Source: Ryuthela nishihirai
Taxonomy: Eukaryota; Arthropoda; Arachnida; Araneae; Heptathelidae
DNA length: 64,000 nucleotides
Assembly: GCA_038380435.1 (NCBI GenBank)
Contig: JAWZYU010000027.1
Location: forward strand, 4,461,156 to 4,525,155
Reading direction: 5' to 3'
Each line of letters starts with the position of its first letter. Within the stretch, counting starts at the first letter, position 1. This document shows positions 11,355 through 22,995 of this stretch, piece after piece. A program made the position numbers and the translations under genes. A model generated the notes under the pieces. That model made no database searches. It had not been told where the DNA came from and saw only the letters and a program-made list of their open reading frames with translations.

Positions 11355-12409
11355 TATTCAATGTATATCACCAACCTATGATTGGCTATTACTTCAGCTA
11401 AGTTTTCTGTTAGCCTACTTACGAAGAGTCCAAGTTTTGCTATCATAGCAAACATTAGAAAGGACTAAACTATTAGACAAAGTTGTATATTTTCAGATGT
11501 ATATTTTATCCACAATCTCCACAGATTCTTAACCCTTCCAGTGTTTACATCAATTACAGACATTGACAGAATTGGAAATGAGGCTGAAGAGGCTATATCC
11601 GTTTTTAGCACCATACATGAAACTTTAATTTTTCAAAAATAGAAATTGTCATTTGAAAACTTTCTTACGTATAACTTATAAAATGCATAATTCAAGCCCG
11701 AAAAATACTTTTTTTTTTCATTTGATGAATATTTTGTTAAGCTGTGATTAAATAATTTGTTAAAGCCATCTGACTGCCTTTTTGTAGACTTTATATATGG
11801 CAAAGCCGATTTACTTGCTCCCATTTTTTTATGTTGTTTCTAGTTGAAATTAATTTTTGATTAAAGTTTTGAAATTCTACATAAAATTAAAACTAGAAAT
11901 TACTTTTTTTTAAACTCAGATAATTTTGGAAGCAATTATGAAGTATTTATCTCTACTTTTTTTTCTTACTTTTACATTCTCTTTTCTACCTTAAAACTAT
12001 TCAATGTACTTAAAACTATTTTTGTTATTCATCCTGGCATTCAATGGTGCTCTCCTTCTACCGAAACCAAAACCATAACTATATATAATTTGTTTGCTCA
12101 AAACTGCTGGTACATTTGGTCACCACCCAACAAGGTCCAGATGGCAGTAATTAGTAGTAAGTGTGCTGCATATAGCATTACCAATACTGGATAACTTTTC
12201 AATTCAGTTAATACTTCACTTAAACTTTTATAATTAAAACTTCATTTTTACTTATATAGGTTATATTTTATTTATATTTATTTTTTATTTCCATAGATTT
12301 ATATGTATTAACCCTTTGCACTCGAGAGGCGACCCTCAGTCACCACTTGGTTTGATGCAGCAACTCAAATGGCAACTGAGAGGCGACAATTACTATTTTA
12401 TAAACAGAT
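11355..12409. other. AT-rich region with two piggyBac-like ends
   Basis: No gene. TTAACCCTTCCAGTG at 11529 and TTAACCCTTTGCACTCG at 12308 both have the TTAA target plus CCCTT start of piggyBac-type termini. The stretch 11640-11790 resembles 34130-34265 (shared CATTTGATG and TTAAAGCCATCTGA), so 11529 onward looks like one end of a repeat also present at 34039. Confidence 0.5.
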
Positions 12410-13446
12410 ATCTTTCCTCTTTACATTTTAGATGTAAATCTATTGTCTATGTGCACTTCTTCAGCTGATGTGACAAACTTTCTGGGTTTTTTTTTTGAGT
12501 CACACAGTGACACCTATCTGAGAAGTGGACAACTGTGTTGGAATAAAATAAATAAAATTAAATGGAATTTAATATTTGTCACTCACGCTCATGGTATTAA
12601 ATCAATAATTCAGTAGTAAAGAATCAAGATGTGTCCTGTAGACATGGAACTCATGAAATAATAAACTGAAAAAAATTGGTTTTGCTGTGAGCGGGATTTG
12701 AACCCATGTCTCCTACAAACATGCCAGTTATAATCACTACACCATCATCGGCTAACATTTTCTCTTCAGCTGATGTGACATAAACTTTCTAATTTTTTCA
12801 TTTGATTTACACAGTGGCACCATTCATGTCAAAACCAATTTTTTTTTCAGCTTATTATTTCATGAGTTCCTTGTTTACAGGACACATCCTGGGATTCTTT
12901 ACTACTGAATTACTGATTTAACACCATGAGCATGAGTGACAAATATTAAATTTCATCTCTATGTGATGGATGGTGCTACTGTGCAATTCAAACAAAAAAA
13001 TCCGGAAAGTTTATGTCACCTCAACTGAAGAAAAAACGTTAGCCAATGATGGTGTAGTGGTTAACATAACTGGAATGTTTCCTGGAGGCATGGATTTGAA
13101 TCTCACTCATGGCAAAACCAATTGTTTTCAGCTTATTATTTCATTAGTTCCATGTCTATAAGACACATCCTGTGATTCTTGACTACTGAATTATTGATTT
13201 AATGTCGTGAGCATAGTGACAAATATTAAATTCTATCTCTATGTGACAACACAGTTGTCCATTTCTCGGATAGATGGTGCCATTGTGCAAATCAAATAAA
13301 AAAAAAATCAGGAAAGTTTATGTCATATCAGCTGAAGAAAAAATGTTAGCCGATGATGGTGTAGTGGTTAACATAACTGGCATGTTCCCAGAAGATGTGG
13401 GTTCGAATCCTTCATGGCAAAACCAATTTTTTTCAGCTTATTATTT
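12410..13446. repeat. Cluster ii of tRNA-bearing repeat units, inverted and tandem
   Basis: Three copies of a tRNA-like module: minus strand at about 12685-12755, plus strand at about 13040-13120 and 13350-13425. Each has GATGGTGTAGTGGTT as A box region and GGGTTCGAATCC or a variant as B box. They are joined by a shared spacer containing CAGCTTATTATTTCAT, GGACACATCCTG, TGACAAATATTAAAT and GGAAAGTTTATGTCA. The first unit is inverted relative to the other two; arms 12560-12690 and 12830-12960 pair across a centre near 12760. The predicted short peptides here are translations of the repeat. Confidence 0.8.
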
Positions 13447-13738
13447 CTTTTTAATTGCACTGAGTAAGATGGAAATAAATAATGAAGTGACTTCATACTA
13501 TTTAGCATTATTAATGATTTAAACATAAATGACAATCACAGCATTACATGTTGACTTTTTAATATCTATAAATTAATAAATATTTTGAGGAAAAAATTCC
13601 ACCATCTATTTTATAGACTTCAAAAAATCAACAGGTATCACTGTTATTGTTCATTTATGTTTAAATCATTAATAATGTTAAATAGTGTGAAGTGACTTCA
13701 TTATTTATTTCCATCTTACTCAGCACAATTAAAAAGAA
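13447..13738. repeat. Foldback element iv, 290-bp hairpin
   Basis: Arms of about 88 bp (13447-13535 and 13650-13738) are near-perfect inverted repeats, including GAGTAAGATGGAAATAAATA and TTATTAATGATTTAAACATA. The loop carries CACAGCATTACATGTTGAC, also present in altered form beside foldback iii at about 51396. The two are therefore related. Confidence 0.85.
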
Positions 13739-14099
13739 ACAGATGCTGCCTGAGATCATAGATGGCACCAACTGGAGGTACCGTAATCTCAGGAAGAATT
13801 TGAAGTCATACAAAGTAGAAAAAAGACAGAGCCCAATTTTTGAAGGAGGTTATATTTGTCTCTGTCCCTTTTTTGTAATATTCTTCAGATTTGGAACTAG
13901 GCTGAAGGCAATATTGATTTTTTGAGCTCTGAGTAATTTGTGGACTGGTTTACACAGGACAGGAACATAAGATATGGATCTCTCAAAGGTTGCCCCTCAA
14001 AATTAGTTACTGGGAGGAGAGCTGTAACTGTTCTGTTGTTGTTTCTATTTAAAACTTTATTGCTCAACAAAAAACTTCATGTTAATTTAACACAAAGTT
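13739..14099. other. Unassigned region after the foldback
   Basis: GATCATAGATGGCACCAAC at about 13757 matches the loop side of foldback iii (51655), so this is the remainder of that repeat family. Beyond 13800 nothing is recognised. Confidence 0.4.
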
Positions 14100-15165
14100 T
14101 GTTTCTGAAAGAAGGAAAGGCAAGAATAATCTGAATGAACATCCTACTAGTCATAACAGACAACATCACAAAGAGCTTAATCAACCTGTAAAGATTCATT
14201 TAAGAGCTGATTCTGGTGTAGGGAGCCCCTCATTGGAGGCTAATTTCACCATGATCTTACAACACTTTGAAGAGTTGATTAGAATCTTTGGCTTGACTGC
14301 TTTGTCAGCTTGGTTGACTAAGCAGAGGAAGCAACTAGACAGCACAACAGCAGAGAGTTGTACCAGATAGTAAATTTTTTATGTGGGAGGAAACTGGCTG
14401 GCCTTTATGAATTGAGGGATAAACATGGTAAGGTCATTGAAGGTGAGGTTTCTGTCATGGCAAGGTAGGCTCAGCATTTTGGAGATGTTCTACACAATGT
14501 GGGTAGTTCTACACTCACTGTTTGTAATGAGGATTAATAGATTACTGGTTTGAATGTTGGCACTTTATCACGTTCTGAAGTTACTTTGGCTATCTTTAAA
14601 TTAAAACTGCATATATCCCCAAGGGTAGATAAAATTACTACTGAAAAGCTTAGAACTGGAAACGTTTATGTTGTTGCATGGTTGATTGAAATTTTGAATA
14701 TTTTTTTTATCATAAAAGTGTTGTTTCTAAGGATTTCACTATAGCCATTGTGATCCCTATTCTTAAAAAGGGTGATCACAGTTCTTATAATAATTATAGG
14801 AGAATTGGTCTATTTTCCATTCCAGGTAAAGTTTTTTGTATTATTGTGCTTAATAATATCAAAACACTGTTTGATGTACAGTGTGGATTCAGAAAAGGTA
14901 GGGGATGTATAGATCAAATATTTTCACTGAAGCATACTGTTGAGGAAAATGTTTCCATTTTTTACCTAATAACCTGTGTTATTAGGTTTATGGATTTAAA
15001 AAAAGCTTTTTGCCCTGTTGATTTTCATAATATATGTATGGTTGATGTTGAATTGTGTGGCATACCTGACAATTTAGTTAACAACATGAAGGTTCTTTAT
15101 AATAAAACTATGTTATGTATAAAAGTTGGCAAGGCTGGCAATTGATTTAGCATTGCTAGTGAATT
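14100..15165 (+). mobile_element. LINE-A copy A2, internal fragment, old
   Basis: Matches LINE-A from the segment just before the RT through to the region after the KKAF motif. It is more diverged from A1 than A3 is. Readable protein pieces are at 14550-14744 (ITTEKLRTG) and 14750-15145 (GDHSSYNNYRRIGLFSIPGK and MDLKKAF), separated by frameshifts. It contains a 63-bp insertion at 14213-14275 and is cut off at 15165 by a SINE-B remnant. Confidence 0.85.
14213..14275 (+). mobile_element. Extremely short LINE-D insertion within LINE-A2
   Basis: The block starting TGGTGTAGGGAGCCCCTCAT is absent from other LINE-A copies and matches 59100-59152, the 3' end of LINE-D. It is bordered by GCTGATT and GTTGATT, consistent with a short target-site duplication. 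A severely 5'-truncated LINE-D retroposition is the simplest explanation. Confidence 0.65.
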
Positions 15166-15252
15166 GGATTGTTACCTCCGAGTGGCACTTTTTTTGCATA
15201 CAATGGGTTAAATGGCCAGTTAAATGGTTCAGGAAACGGTGGGGGAGGGGAA
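15166..15252 (-). mobile_element. SINE-B 3'-end fragment
   Basis: Reads as the complement of the family's 3' part (TTACCTCCGAGTGGCAC, then AATGGCCAG and GGTGGGGGAGGGG). The 5' part is missing and the match fades after about 15252. Confidence 0.7.
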
Positions 15253-15825
15253 CTACGCATTGGAAATCCAGTCTCTTGGTCCCCTCCTTTCACATTTTTT
15301 GGCTCAGTTGTGTTTCTTGTCCCCCTTTCGATTTATTTTCTCTATATCTGGGACTGCTTGTAATACATTATCACTTGAAAAGTTGTCTGTTTTGGCTAGG
15401 TTTAATTTAAAATAATAAATTATTACATATATATAAAAATACATTTAGTGGAAAAATTATTATATACACCCCAATAACAATAAACTGCTACAGAAAAGTT
15501 TAATTTAACCTTTACAGTGCCAAGAGCTGATTAAATGGTTTTCAAAAATCACTACAAAATTATATCAACCCCATCTGCTCAGGAGTTGATAGCATCTGAA
15601 GATGTTGGCACAGCAGACTGATGAAATGCATTATAAAAAAATAATGCCCCATAGCATGTCATCCTGCAGCATGCTTAGAGAAACACCTTTGCCATGTGCT
15701 AAACAGATGAACATTCTGTGCCGAAAATTTGCGAGACCAATAGCTTTTGGACTGGTGAATGTAAAATGGAGGGGCAAAAGACTGGAATTCTATTGCAGTA
15801 TACATTTATACCTTCATTTATAATC
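15253..15825. other. AT-rich spacer
   Basis: No gene seen. TTAACCTTTACAGTG at 15505 resembles the piggyBac-like ends elsewhere, and the following GAGCTGATT and GGTTTTCAAAAATCACTA match 33745-33775. Confidence 0.4.
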
Positions 15826-15827
15826 AC

Positions 15828-15861
<34 letters not shown>

Positions 15862-18800
15862 CAAGCAGCCATGGGTTACGGAGGTCCAACCAGACCGTGC
15901 AATTTAGTTCTCCAAGCAAGTCTATCCTGAGCTACATCTACTGCATCTGGCCACTGCACACCAATTCTAACAAGGTCCCGTTTGACATTGTCTGCCCACC
16001 GCATCCTAGGTCTCCCCTCTTTCTGAGGCCTTTAGGCACACTGTTCATAACCCTATTCGCCAATCTATAATTATTCATATGGGCAACATGGCCAACCAAC
16101 GGAGTCTCTCTCTGCAAAATATGCTGCTTAAAGGAGGTTGCAAACTCCTTTGCCTAACTTCATCATTAGTTACAAAGTTGAACCACCTAATGCCCAAGAT
16201 ACTGCGTAAGCATCTGGAATCAAAAGCATCTAGTTTCCTGTTATCTTGTTTACAAAGTGTCCAAGTTTGACTACCTTAACTAACCCTAGAAAGAACCAGA
16301 CTATTATACAGTCTAATTTCAGTCTTTAGGTGTATTCGCATATTTTTCCACACTCTCCATAGATTCTTAAAAGTCCCGGCAGCAATCCCTATCCATCTGT
16401 TAATCTCATGCCGCACATCACTAGCATCTGTTACATAGCTCCCAAGATAATTAAACTGTGACACCTGTTCAAGATTGCAACCATTCAGATTAACTGAATC
16501 ACAGCCTGCCTGTCCAATTTTCATTACTTTAGTTTTCTCTCTGTTTATAACCAAACCTACTCTACTACCAGTCTCATCAACAGCTCAAATGAAAGAGTTC
16601 ATCTCATCAAAATCATCAGCATAATCTAAATCAGAAATTTTCTTATCTCCAGTCCATTTAAGGCCAAAATCTTTCCCTTGAAGTGAATTTCGCATACATA
16701 ATCAATAACCAAGCTAAAAAGAAAAGGAGACAAAATGCACCCTTGTCGAACACCAGAAGTAATGCTAAACCAATTGCTACAAGCCTTACCAACTCTCACA
16801 CACGACTCAGTGTTATTATAGAGAGCTTTCATTATGTTAATTAACTTGTCTGGTATACCATATGATTTCACAATCAACCACAAATTATGATGGTCAACAG
16901 AGTTGAAAGCCTTTTTGAAATCAACAAAGCTAGCAACCAAAGGTTTCTGAAACTCTAAAACATTTCTCAAGAATCTGCCTAAGTGAAAATATCTGATCCA
17001 CACATCAACTACCACTTCTGAATCCTCATTGCTCATCACGCAATTGACTGTCAACCAGATTCTTAATTCTATTAAGCACAATCATGGAAAGAACTTTACC
17101 TGGAACAGAGAGTAGGCTGATACCCCTATAGTTATCACAAGAACTGCGATCACCTTTTTTGAAAATAGGGATAACAATAACTCTGGTAAAATCCTTAGGA
17201 ACCATGCCTTTATCATAAAAGATATTCAGAATTTCAGTCATCCAAGTGGTAACCGAAACATTCCCAGCTCTAAGCATTTCTGTAGTAATTTCATATACCC
17301 CTGGGGATTTATGTAGTTTAAGTTTAGAAACAGCCAAAATAACTTCAGATTGTGTTATAGGGCCAACATTAAAGCCATCAATGCATCCATCATCATTGCA
17401 AACAATGGGAATAGAACTAACCGCATTGTTTAGAATATCACTGAAATGCTCAGCCCACCCTAGCCATGACAGAATCCTCACGTTCTATAACCTTACCTTG
17501 TTTATCCTTCAATCCCTGTATACCTGTCCGTTTTCTACCACATAAAACATTAACTATCTGGTATAGCTCTCTGCTGTTGTGCTGTCTAACTGCTTCCTCG
17601 GCTTTGTCAGCCAAACCATCAAGCCAAAGATTCTTATCAGCAGCTAACTGATCGTTTACACGTTTATTAAGTATTCTGTAATGCTTCCTAACTAGGACTA
17701 GTAGGGTATTGATTAAAGACATTCCTGCAGTTCTTTCTTTCCGAAATAAGCTCAAGTGCCTTATCACTCAAATAATTCTGCCTTTTCTGCTCCTTTTTTC
17801 CTAAAAGAGTATTGTTAGTGTCCAAAAAAGCCTATTTAAAATGATCCCATTCTTCCTCAACTTCAGCAGTAAGCATACCATGACTGTCATAATGACTAAG
17901 TAACCTATCATGGTAAGCTTTGGCTATTACTGGGTCTTTCAGATCTTCAGTATTAAAGGTAAAATTTTTAACCCTAGCACAAAGCTTTTTAAGTTTAAGT
18001 TGCAACACACTTTTAACAATGGTCAGATCCAATTTCAGCTCCCCTATATGACCTGGTATTCCTAACCGAACTAGCCCATTTGCTGTTAATTAATACATAA
18101 TCAATCATATTCTTATGCAGCCCATCGGGTGAAACCCATGTGTACTTATGTATGTTGCGGTGTTTGTAATAAGTGTTAGTTATTCTGAATCCATTGAGTT
18201 CACTTATCTGCAGGAGACGCTGCCCATTGCCATTGCAGCTACCAATACCAAAAGGGCCTATTACTCCTCCCCAAAGGTCAGAGTCAGTACCAACTTTGGC
18301 ATTCAAATCACCTAGAACAAGGGTAATATCTCCTTTCTTGACAGAATTCAAAATATCCTGAAGTTGTTCATAAAACCTATCTTCTCATCCTCATCGGCAT
18401 CCTCAGTGGGGGCATAACAGCAGATAACATTCAGGTCTTTAATGCTTGTCTGAAATTTTGCTTTAAGAAACCTTTCACTAATGCACTCATATCCTAGAAG
18501 AGCATCATTAGCGTGTCTGCTGAGAAGCAGACCCATGCCTTGGTGATGCTTATTGTCGTCCCTCCCTGAAAAGAGAAATTTAAGATTATTTTTAAGAATC
18601 TGACCTTTATCTGTCCATCTGGTCTCTTGCAAGACAAGAATACCTAAATTATAATGGTGGAATTCTTGTGTGAGGGCATAAAAAAAAAGCTCTGTGCAGA
18701 ATCCTCACATTCCAACTACCTACGGAGAGAAAATGGTTAGTGGGATGTTTAAAGAAACTATGTTTATTGAGAGAGGGAATGCCGACAATATCAAACAGCC

Positions 18801-19422
18801 CCCTAATCACAGACATGGGGCAAAGACCCATTCCCCCACCACTAAAGGCTGAAGTCATCTACACTGGAAGACTTCCTCCAATGTAGAATTTGAAGATGCC
18901 AATAGAAGCAAAGAGTTCAGGTGCCTGCGATGACCTCTGCTCAGGATTATCCACCAGCTGATAAACATATCCTGTGAATCTATTCACTTGGGGCTGTCAA
19001 CCCACAAACAAACAGAAAACACAGCGGAAGATTTTCCCTCCACAGAAGCCCACCAGTGCAGCAAAATCAGGATCCATAATCAAGCTCAGAGCCATATATC
19101 TGTTCAGTCCAGTGGGTTTATGTGGTCAGCACCAGGACCCTGTGTGGTTGACCACTCCTCAGCAGGGTAGAAAAAAAAAAGAAAAGTAGCCAGAGTTGTC
19201 CAGATCGGTAGGCCACACTAATCTGGCAGCCCTCCCCTTCCGTTCATTTCCACAAGAGAGTATCTCTTTTGAAAGGTACTAACAGTCTGCACCACGAGAA
19301 GTTGGGGTCGGACATTAGGTGCTAGGCCTGGGCGGTTCTATGCATCATCACAGGGGATTGGTGCATAGCTCTCCTTCCAGTGACTACCTAGCTACCATTT
19401 ACAGACCACTACCATTTACAGG
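15826..19422 (-). mobile_element. LINE-A copy A3, full length, best reference for the family
   Basis: The 3' tail is a CAT-triplet run on the plus strand (15829-15858, GAT on the element strand) and the 5' end is at 19422, where the terminal CTGTAAATGGTAG is partly duplicated. At about 3.6 kb it represents the family without the rRNA insert of A1. The coding region has fewer breaks than in A1. Confidence 0.92.
15900..18860 (-). pseudogene. LINE-A3 endonuclease-reverse transcriptase, lightly broken
   Basis: Reading from 18860 downward: a start-proximal segment ends in WNVR near 18705; the endonuclease follows, with QETRWTDKG at 18630, CCYAPTEDADEDE near 18415, LVLGDLNAKVGTDSDLWGG near 18310 and AEIGSDH near 18025. 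The RT follows: GVYEITTEML near 17295, KKGDRSSCDNYRGISLLS near 17130, KKAFNSVDHHNLW near 16920, RQGCILSPFLFS near 16740. The YADD region near 16620 is damaged by a shift. The last readable domain is at 16276-16554 (INREKTKVMKIGQAG), and no open frame is seen from there to the tail. Frames change near 18350, 18030, 17770, 17460, 17050 and 16620, so it cannot be active. Confidence 0.88.
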
Positions 19423-20392
19423 CGTCACTGGTATCACTGGTGTGCAAGATAAAAAGTGTCACCCTTTTATAGTAATCATAGGTATATTTCAAAGAGCACA
19501 TGGAAATTTCTAAGGGATATTAATTATGTTTAAATCCTGATTAACTACAATAATTAATTATTTATTTAAAAAATTATTAATGTATTTATTCTTTAAAATA
19601 TCAATTTGAGGAATAAATTATTTGCTAATATTTAAACACATCGAGGATCCTATAACATGAAAATATATAGTTCATAAAGCTACATTTTTTCAGAACAAAT
19701 AATACATAGAATAATAAAGAATGAAATATCGTAATGAATAGAAACTAAATGGAAAGTAATAATTTATACAAAATTGTAAATTAGCGTGAATAATAAAATT
19801 GTAAATTAGTATAAATAATAGTCTAATAAAAACATTCAATAATAAAAATATTTTGTATTCATTACGATTTCTCCATATTTTCAATGACATCTAGCAAGAC
19901 AGTTCATGCTATGCTACTTAAGAGAGTTAAATAACACCTTATCATCTGAAGTCTTTTGCCAATCAGTGAATGATCTTTAAAAGGTAAAAGAAATTAAGGT
20001 GTTTCAAAAGGGGAAATGTTGTTTACTGAAAATAAAGTCGATAAGTAAGACTCTTGGAAACAGTGTGAATCAACATTCACTATACACTATATTACCAAAA
20101 TTACTGGGCATTTCAATGTTATTTGAATGGAAAACCAATTTAAAACTTTTATTTTTGAAAAGTTTTAATGTAAATTGCCACTGAGGACAAAATGAAGATC
20201 TCAATCAAATTTATCCAACTCACAATTTCAAATAATGTCGTTTAATACATAAGACATACTAAAGATGGAGCATTTAATAGTAGCATTGCAGCCCATATGA
20301 CTTTATTCCTGAAGTCAATTGAAACTTAAGAACTGATATAGCAAATCAAAATATACTTGCAGAAGTTGTGTGCAACGATTCCTTTAGTTTTT
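19423..20392. other. AT-rich region without recognisable features
   Basis: Low-complexity A/T sequence. The weak open frames (for example 19690-19890 and 19999-20184) have composition typical of AT-rich noise and no motif. Confidence 0.5.
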
Positions 20393-20774
20393 GGGGTGGG
20401 GTGGCTCAGTCAGTAGTGCACCAGGCTCATAATCTGCAATTCCCAAGTCCGAGTCCCACCTGTGCCAATGTTGAGATTTATTTCCACAAAACTCCCCGCC
20501 CTGCCCTTGGTCAATAGGGAACACTGTTGGGCTTGGAAAGGCTGCCATCCTACAGATGGGATATTAAGCTATGGTCCTGTGTTCAGAAGAGTCATACTCT
20601 AAGCACATTAAAGAACATGCTGGATGCCTTGACGAGAGGCTACTGTCTCCTAACAGCTGTACAAGGGGTCCTCTCCCCAACCTTCTTTGAGCCCTAGAGG
20701 GCCTTGTGGCCTGGGCATTTAGTCCATTGTGTGCAAAAAAAAGTGCTGCTCAGAGGTAAACACAACCTAACTTA
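20393..20774 (+). mobile_element. SINE-B copy, full length
   Basis: Starts GGGGTGGGGTGGCTCAG, B box near 20450 (GTCCGAGTCCC, one base off), 3' end near ACAACCTAACTTA. CCTTTAG occurs at both flanks (20381-20387 and about 20777-20783) as a probable target duplication. Confidence 0.88.
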
Positions 20775-21163
20775 ATCCTTTAGATTTCAATTTTTTCAAA
20801 TTTTAAATTATGTTAGATTTTGAAATTAGTACACTTATAGTAATTAGGTACAATGAATCCTTTAAATTTCTTTTTTTAATTTTAGAATTGCATTAGATTT
20901 TAAAATTAGTAAATATACTTGTAGAAGTTAACTGCAATGATTCTTCTAAAATTCATCAATTTAAAAAATAAGTATTTAAGGTCTCCCAATGAGCAATGAT
21001 GGATTAGGGATATCTGGGCCATTGGTGATAAATTGCCATGATGTCCATCTCCAATGCCATGAGCTCCATCACATACTATTTTTTTGATTAAAATTTGATA
21101 TTAGGAATATAGTTTGATCTACAAGTTAATAAGCAATGTATAAATAATCAAACTATGCTTCTA
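20775..21163. other. AT-rich spacer
   Basis: Contains two diverged copies of a segment around ATTAGATTTTRAAATTAGTA (near 20812 and 20893). No gene seen. Confidence 0.4.
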
Positions 21164-22408
21164 CACTGAAGCTGCCACTGAATTAGGGATAGCAATCTAG
21201 TAAAGTGTTGGACTCCCTCTGGCCCTGATAATGGTCACCACACGACGAGACAAGGACTCCACAAGCTTGCATAAATGTTCCACAGGTATGGCGACCCATA
21301 CATCCTCCAGAGCTCCCATGCAGCACATCTGTCCACAATTCTCTCAAGGTCATCGCTGATGGGACACAGGCCCGAACACTCTGCTTGATGGTATCCCAAA
21401 GATTTTTGATGGGATTTAAATCTGGGCTTTTAGGTGGTCAATTCATTATTTCAAAGTCAGCAGAATGCTCCTGCAACCACGAAGTAGCCAACTTGGACCT
21501 GTGAGATGAACAGTTGTCTTGCTGGTAGACGCCAACTCCATTAGGATGCATGATGGCCATAAATGGGTGTAAATGGTCAGTGAATAAATGGGTGTAATGG
21601 CAGTGAGAGTCATCAGTACACATACCAAAGGTCCCACAGACGTCCAACTGAAGACACCCCCAGGCCATCACTGAGCCACCACCAGCTTGTACTGTTCTGA
21701 CCATGCAGGATCCATGGCTTCATGGGGTTGGCGACATACCCTTAGTCTCCCATTGGCATGATTGAAGTTTAAAGCGGGATTCATCACTCCAGGCTATCCG
21801 TTGCCAATTTTCGATGGTCCAGTTTCGATGTTCTTTAAGCCAGGTAAAGCATTGAGCCTGGCATTGTGCCGTTAGAAGTGAAACTCTCACAGGTTGGCAG
21901 CTCCCAAAGCCAAGATTACTACCACGGTCCATGCACTGACTGAGAGTGCACGGTCCGTGCACTGTCTTCCTGGCTGGAATCCGCGTTCAGATGGGAGGTG
22001 ATTTCAGATAATGTCTGACCCTATTGGTCCGTACGATGTGGGTCAGATGGCGAAGCCCACACTCATTCAAGTCTGGTTGTCCTTTGCAGTTTGTCCAGGT
22101 GCTTGTTTTCCTCCGGAATTTTCATATTCCCAGAATACTCTTGAAACTCTTGTACGAAAAAATCCAAGTTCATTGACAAATTTCAGAGATCGAGTGTCCC
22201 ATCTGTCGGGCACCTACGATCTGCCCCTGTCAAATGCATCTAAAATCCCATGCCTTTTCCATTCTGCTTCTCACAATGAATGCTTGAAGAAGCCAAAGCT
22301 GACAGCTATATATGACCAGAGTTTCAGCCACACATGCATGCAAATGCAGGACTTGTGGTACTGAATTTGGATAATGTCTCCTATCCCTAATTTAATGGCA
22401 CTTCAGTG
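21164..22408 (-). mobile_element. Tc1-like transposon, complete ends, dead
   Basis: Terminal inverted repeats of about 28 bp (CACTGAAG, TGCCA and AATTAGGGATAG, with a few mismatches) lie immediately inside TA dinucleotides at 21162-21163 and 22409-22410, the Tc1/mariner target duplication. Length 1245 bp, close to a complete element. Confidence 0.93.
21230..21965 (-). pseudogene. Tc1-like transposase, DD36E type with lost catalytic Glu
   Basis: The catalytic part is readable on the minus strand. WSDESRF (first Asp) is near 21785, QDNCSSH (second Asp) near 21520, and SPDLNPIKNLWD near 21405. The family has Glu where this copy has Lys (codon 21405-21407, AAA for GAA), so the third acidic residue is missing. 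A Trp codon is also TGA at 21438-21440. The spacing from the second Asp to the third catalytic position is 36 residues, which suggests a DD36E subfamily. The N-terminal DNA-binding part is too decayed to read. Confidence 0.88.
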
Positions 22409-22819
22409 TATAAGTGTGATATAAAGAATTCAAATGATAAAGAATATCCAGATACAAGATCTGGATATGCTTTATCATCTTATTTATCAATTCAAGATCT
22501 GGAATTCAAATGATAAAGAATATCCTTGATGCAAGGTTATACAACCTCTTCTGACCTGGAGTTGCTCCCACTGAGCCCTTCCCCCTTAATCCATCAATGA
22601 GGAAGACAGTAACAGAATAACAGAATGCTTCACATTCAATAACTTTTTAACTATGAAAAACTTATTTTGATGTAAGGGAGTTTGCATGCTAAAAAAACTG
22701 TAAAAAAATTTATTTTGTTGTTAGGGAGTTTTTCATTCTCAAAAATCATTACCTTTAGTACAGAGCCGTACCAATTTATTAAATAATTTCAATATCATAT
22801 CAATGGGATATTATTTGAA
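22409..22819. other. Spacer with a local duplication and hairpin
   Basis: GAATTCAAATGATAAAGAAT occurs twice, about 75 bp apart (22427 and 22502). Between them an inverted repeat pairs ATATCCAGAT with ATCTGGATAT (about 22445-22469). No gene. Confidence 0.5.
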
Positions 22820-22995
22820 ATAACGAGTTGAAAAAAAAAATGGTTGTCCTGGCTGGGATTCGAACCCAGCTCTCCCAGAAGCATGCCAGGCGTCTTAACT
22901 GCTAGACCACCGAGGAACTCAGTTCTGAACATTTTCTGTCAGGTGTGCAACTTGATATGTCAGATGATACTCGCTCCCAGAAATGGTGTGTAATC
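22820..22995 (-). repeat. tRNA-like repeat, related to the palindromic tRNA modules
   Basis: On the minus strand, 22852-22925 reads GGTGGTCTAGCAGTTAAGA (A box, tRNA-Glu-like), CATGCTTCTGGGAGAGC, and CTGGGTTCGAATCCCAG, a perfect T-arm and B box. The acceptor ends do not pair properly, so a working tRNA is unlikely. The flanking GAAATAA and poly-A followed by TGGTT resemble the modules at 12670 and 13100, so it is probably a relic of that repeat class. Confidence 0.7.

Noticed and set aside
12410..13446. CRISPR-like array
   Set aside because: The repeats are long, tRNA-containing and few, and lack regular spacers; eukaryotic repeats.
15829..15858. Independent CAT microsatellite
   Set aside because: It is the 3' tail of LINE-A3; the same triplet tail is seen at 5117 and 45470.
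22011..22364. Plus-strand open frame of 117 codons
   Set aside because: It is antisense to the Tc1-like transposase end region at 21164-22408.
22852..22925. A functional tRNA-Glu gene on the minus strand
   Set aside because: The T-arm is perfect but the acceptor stem does not pair and the anticodon arm is not recognisable; a tRNA-derived repeat fits better.
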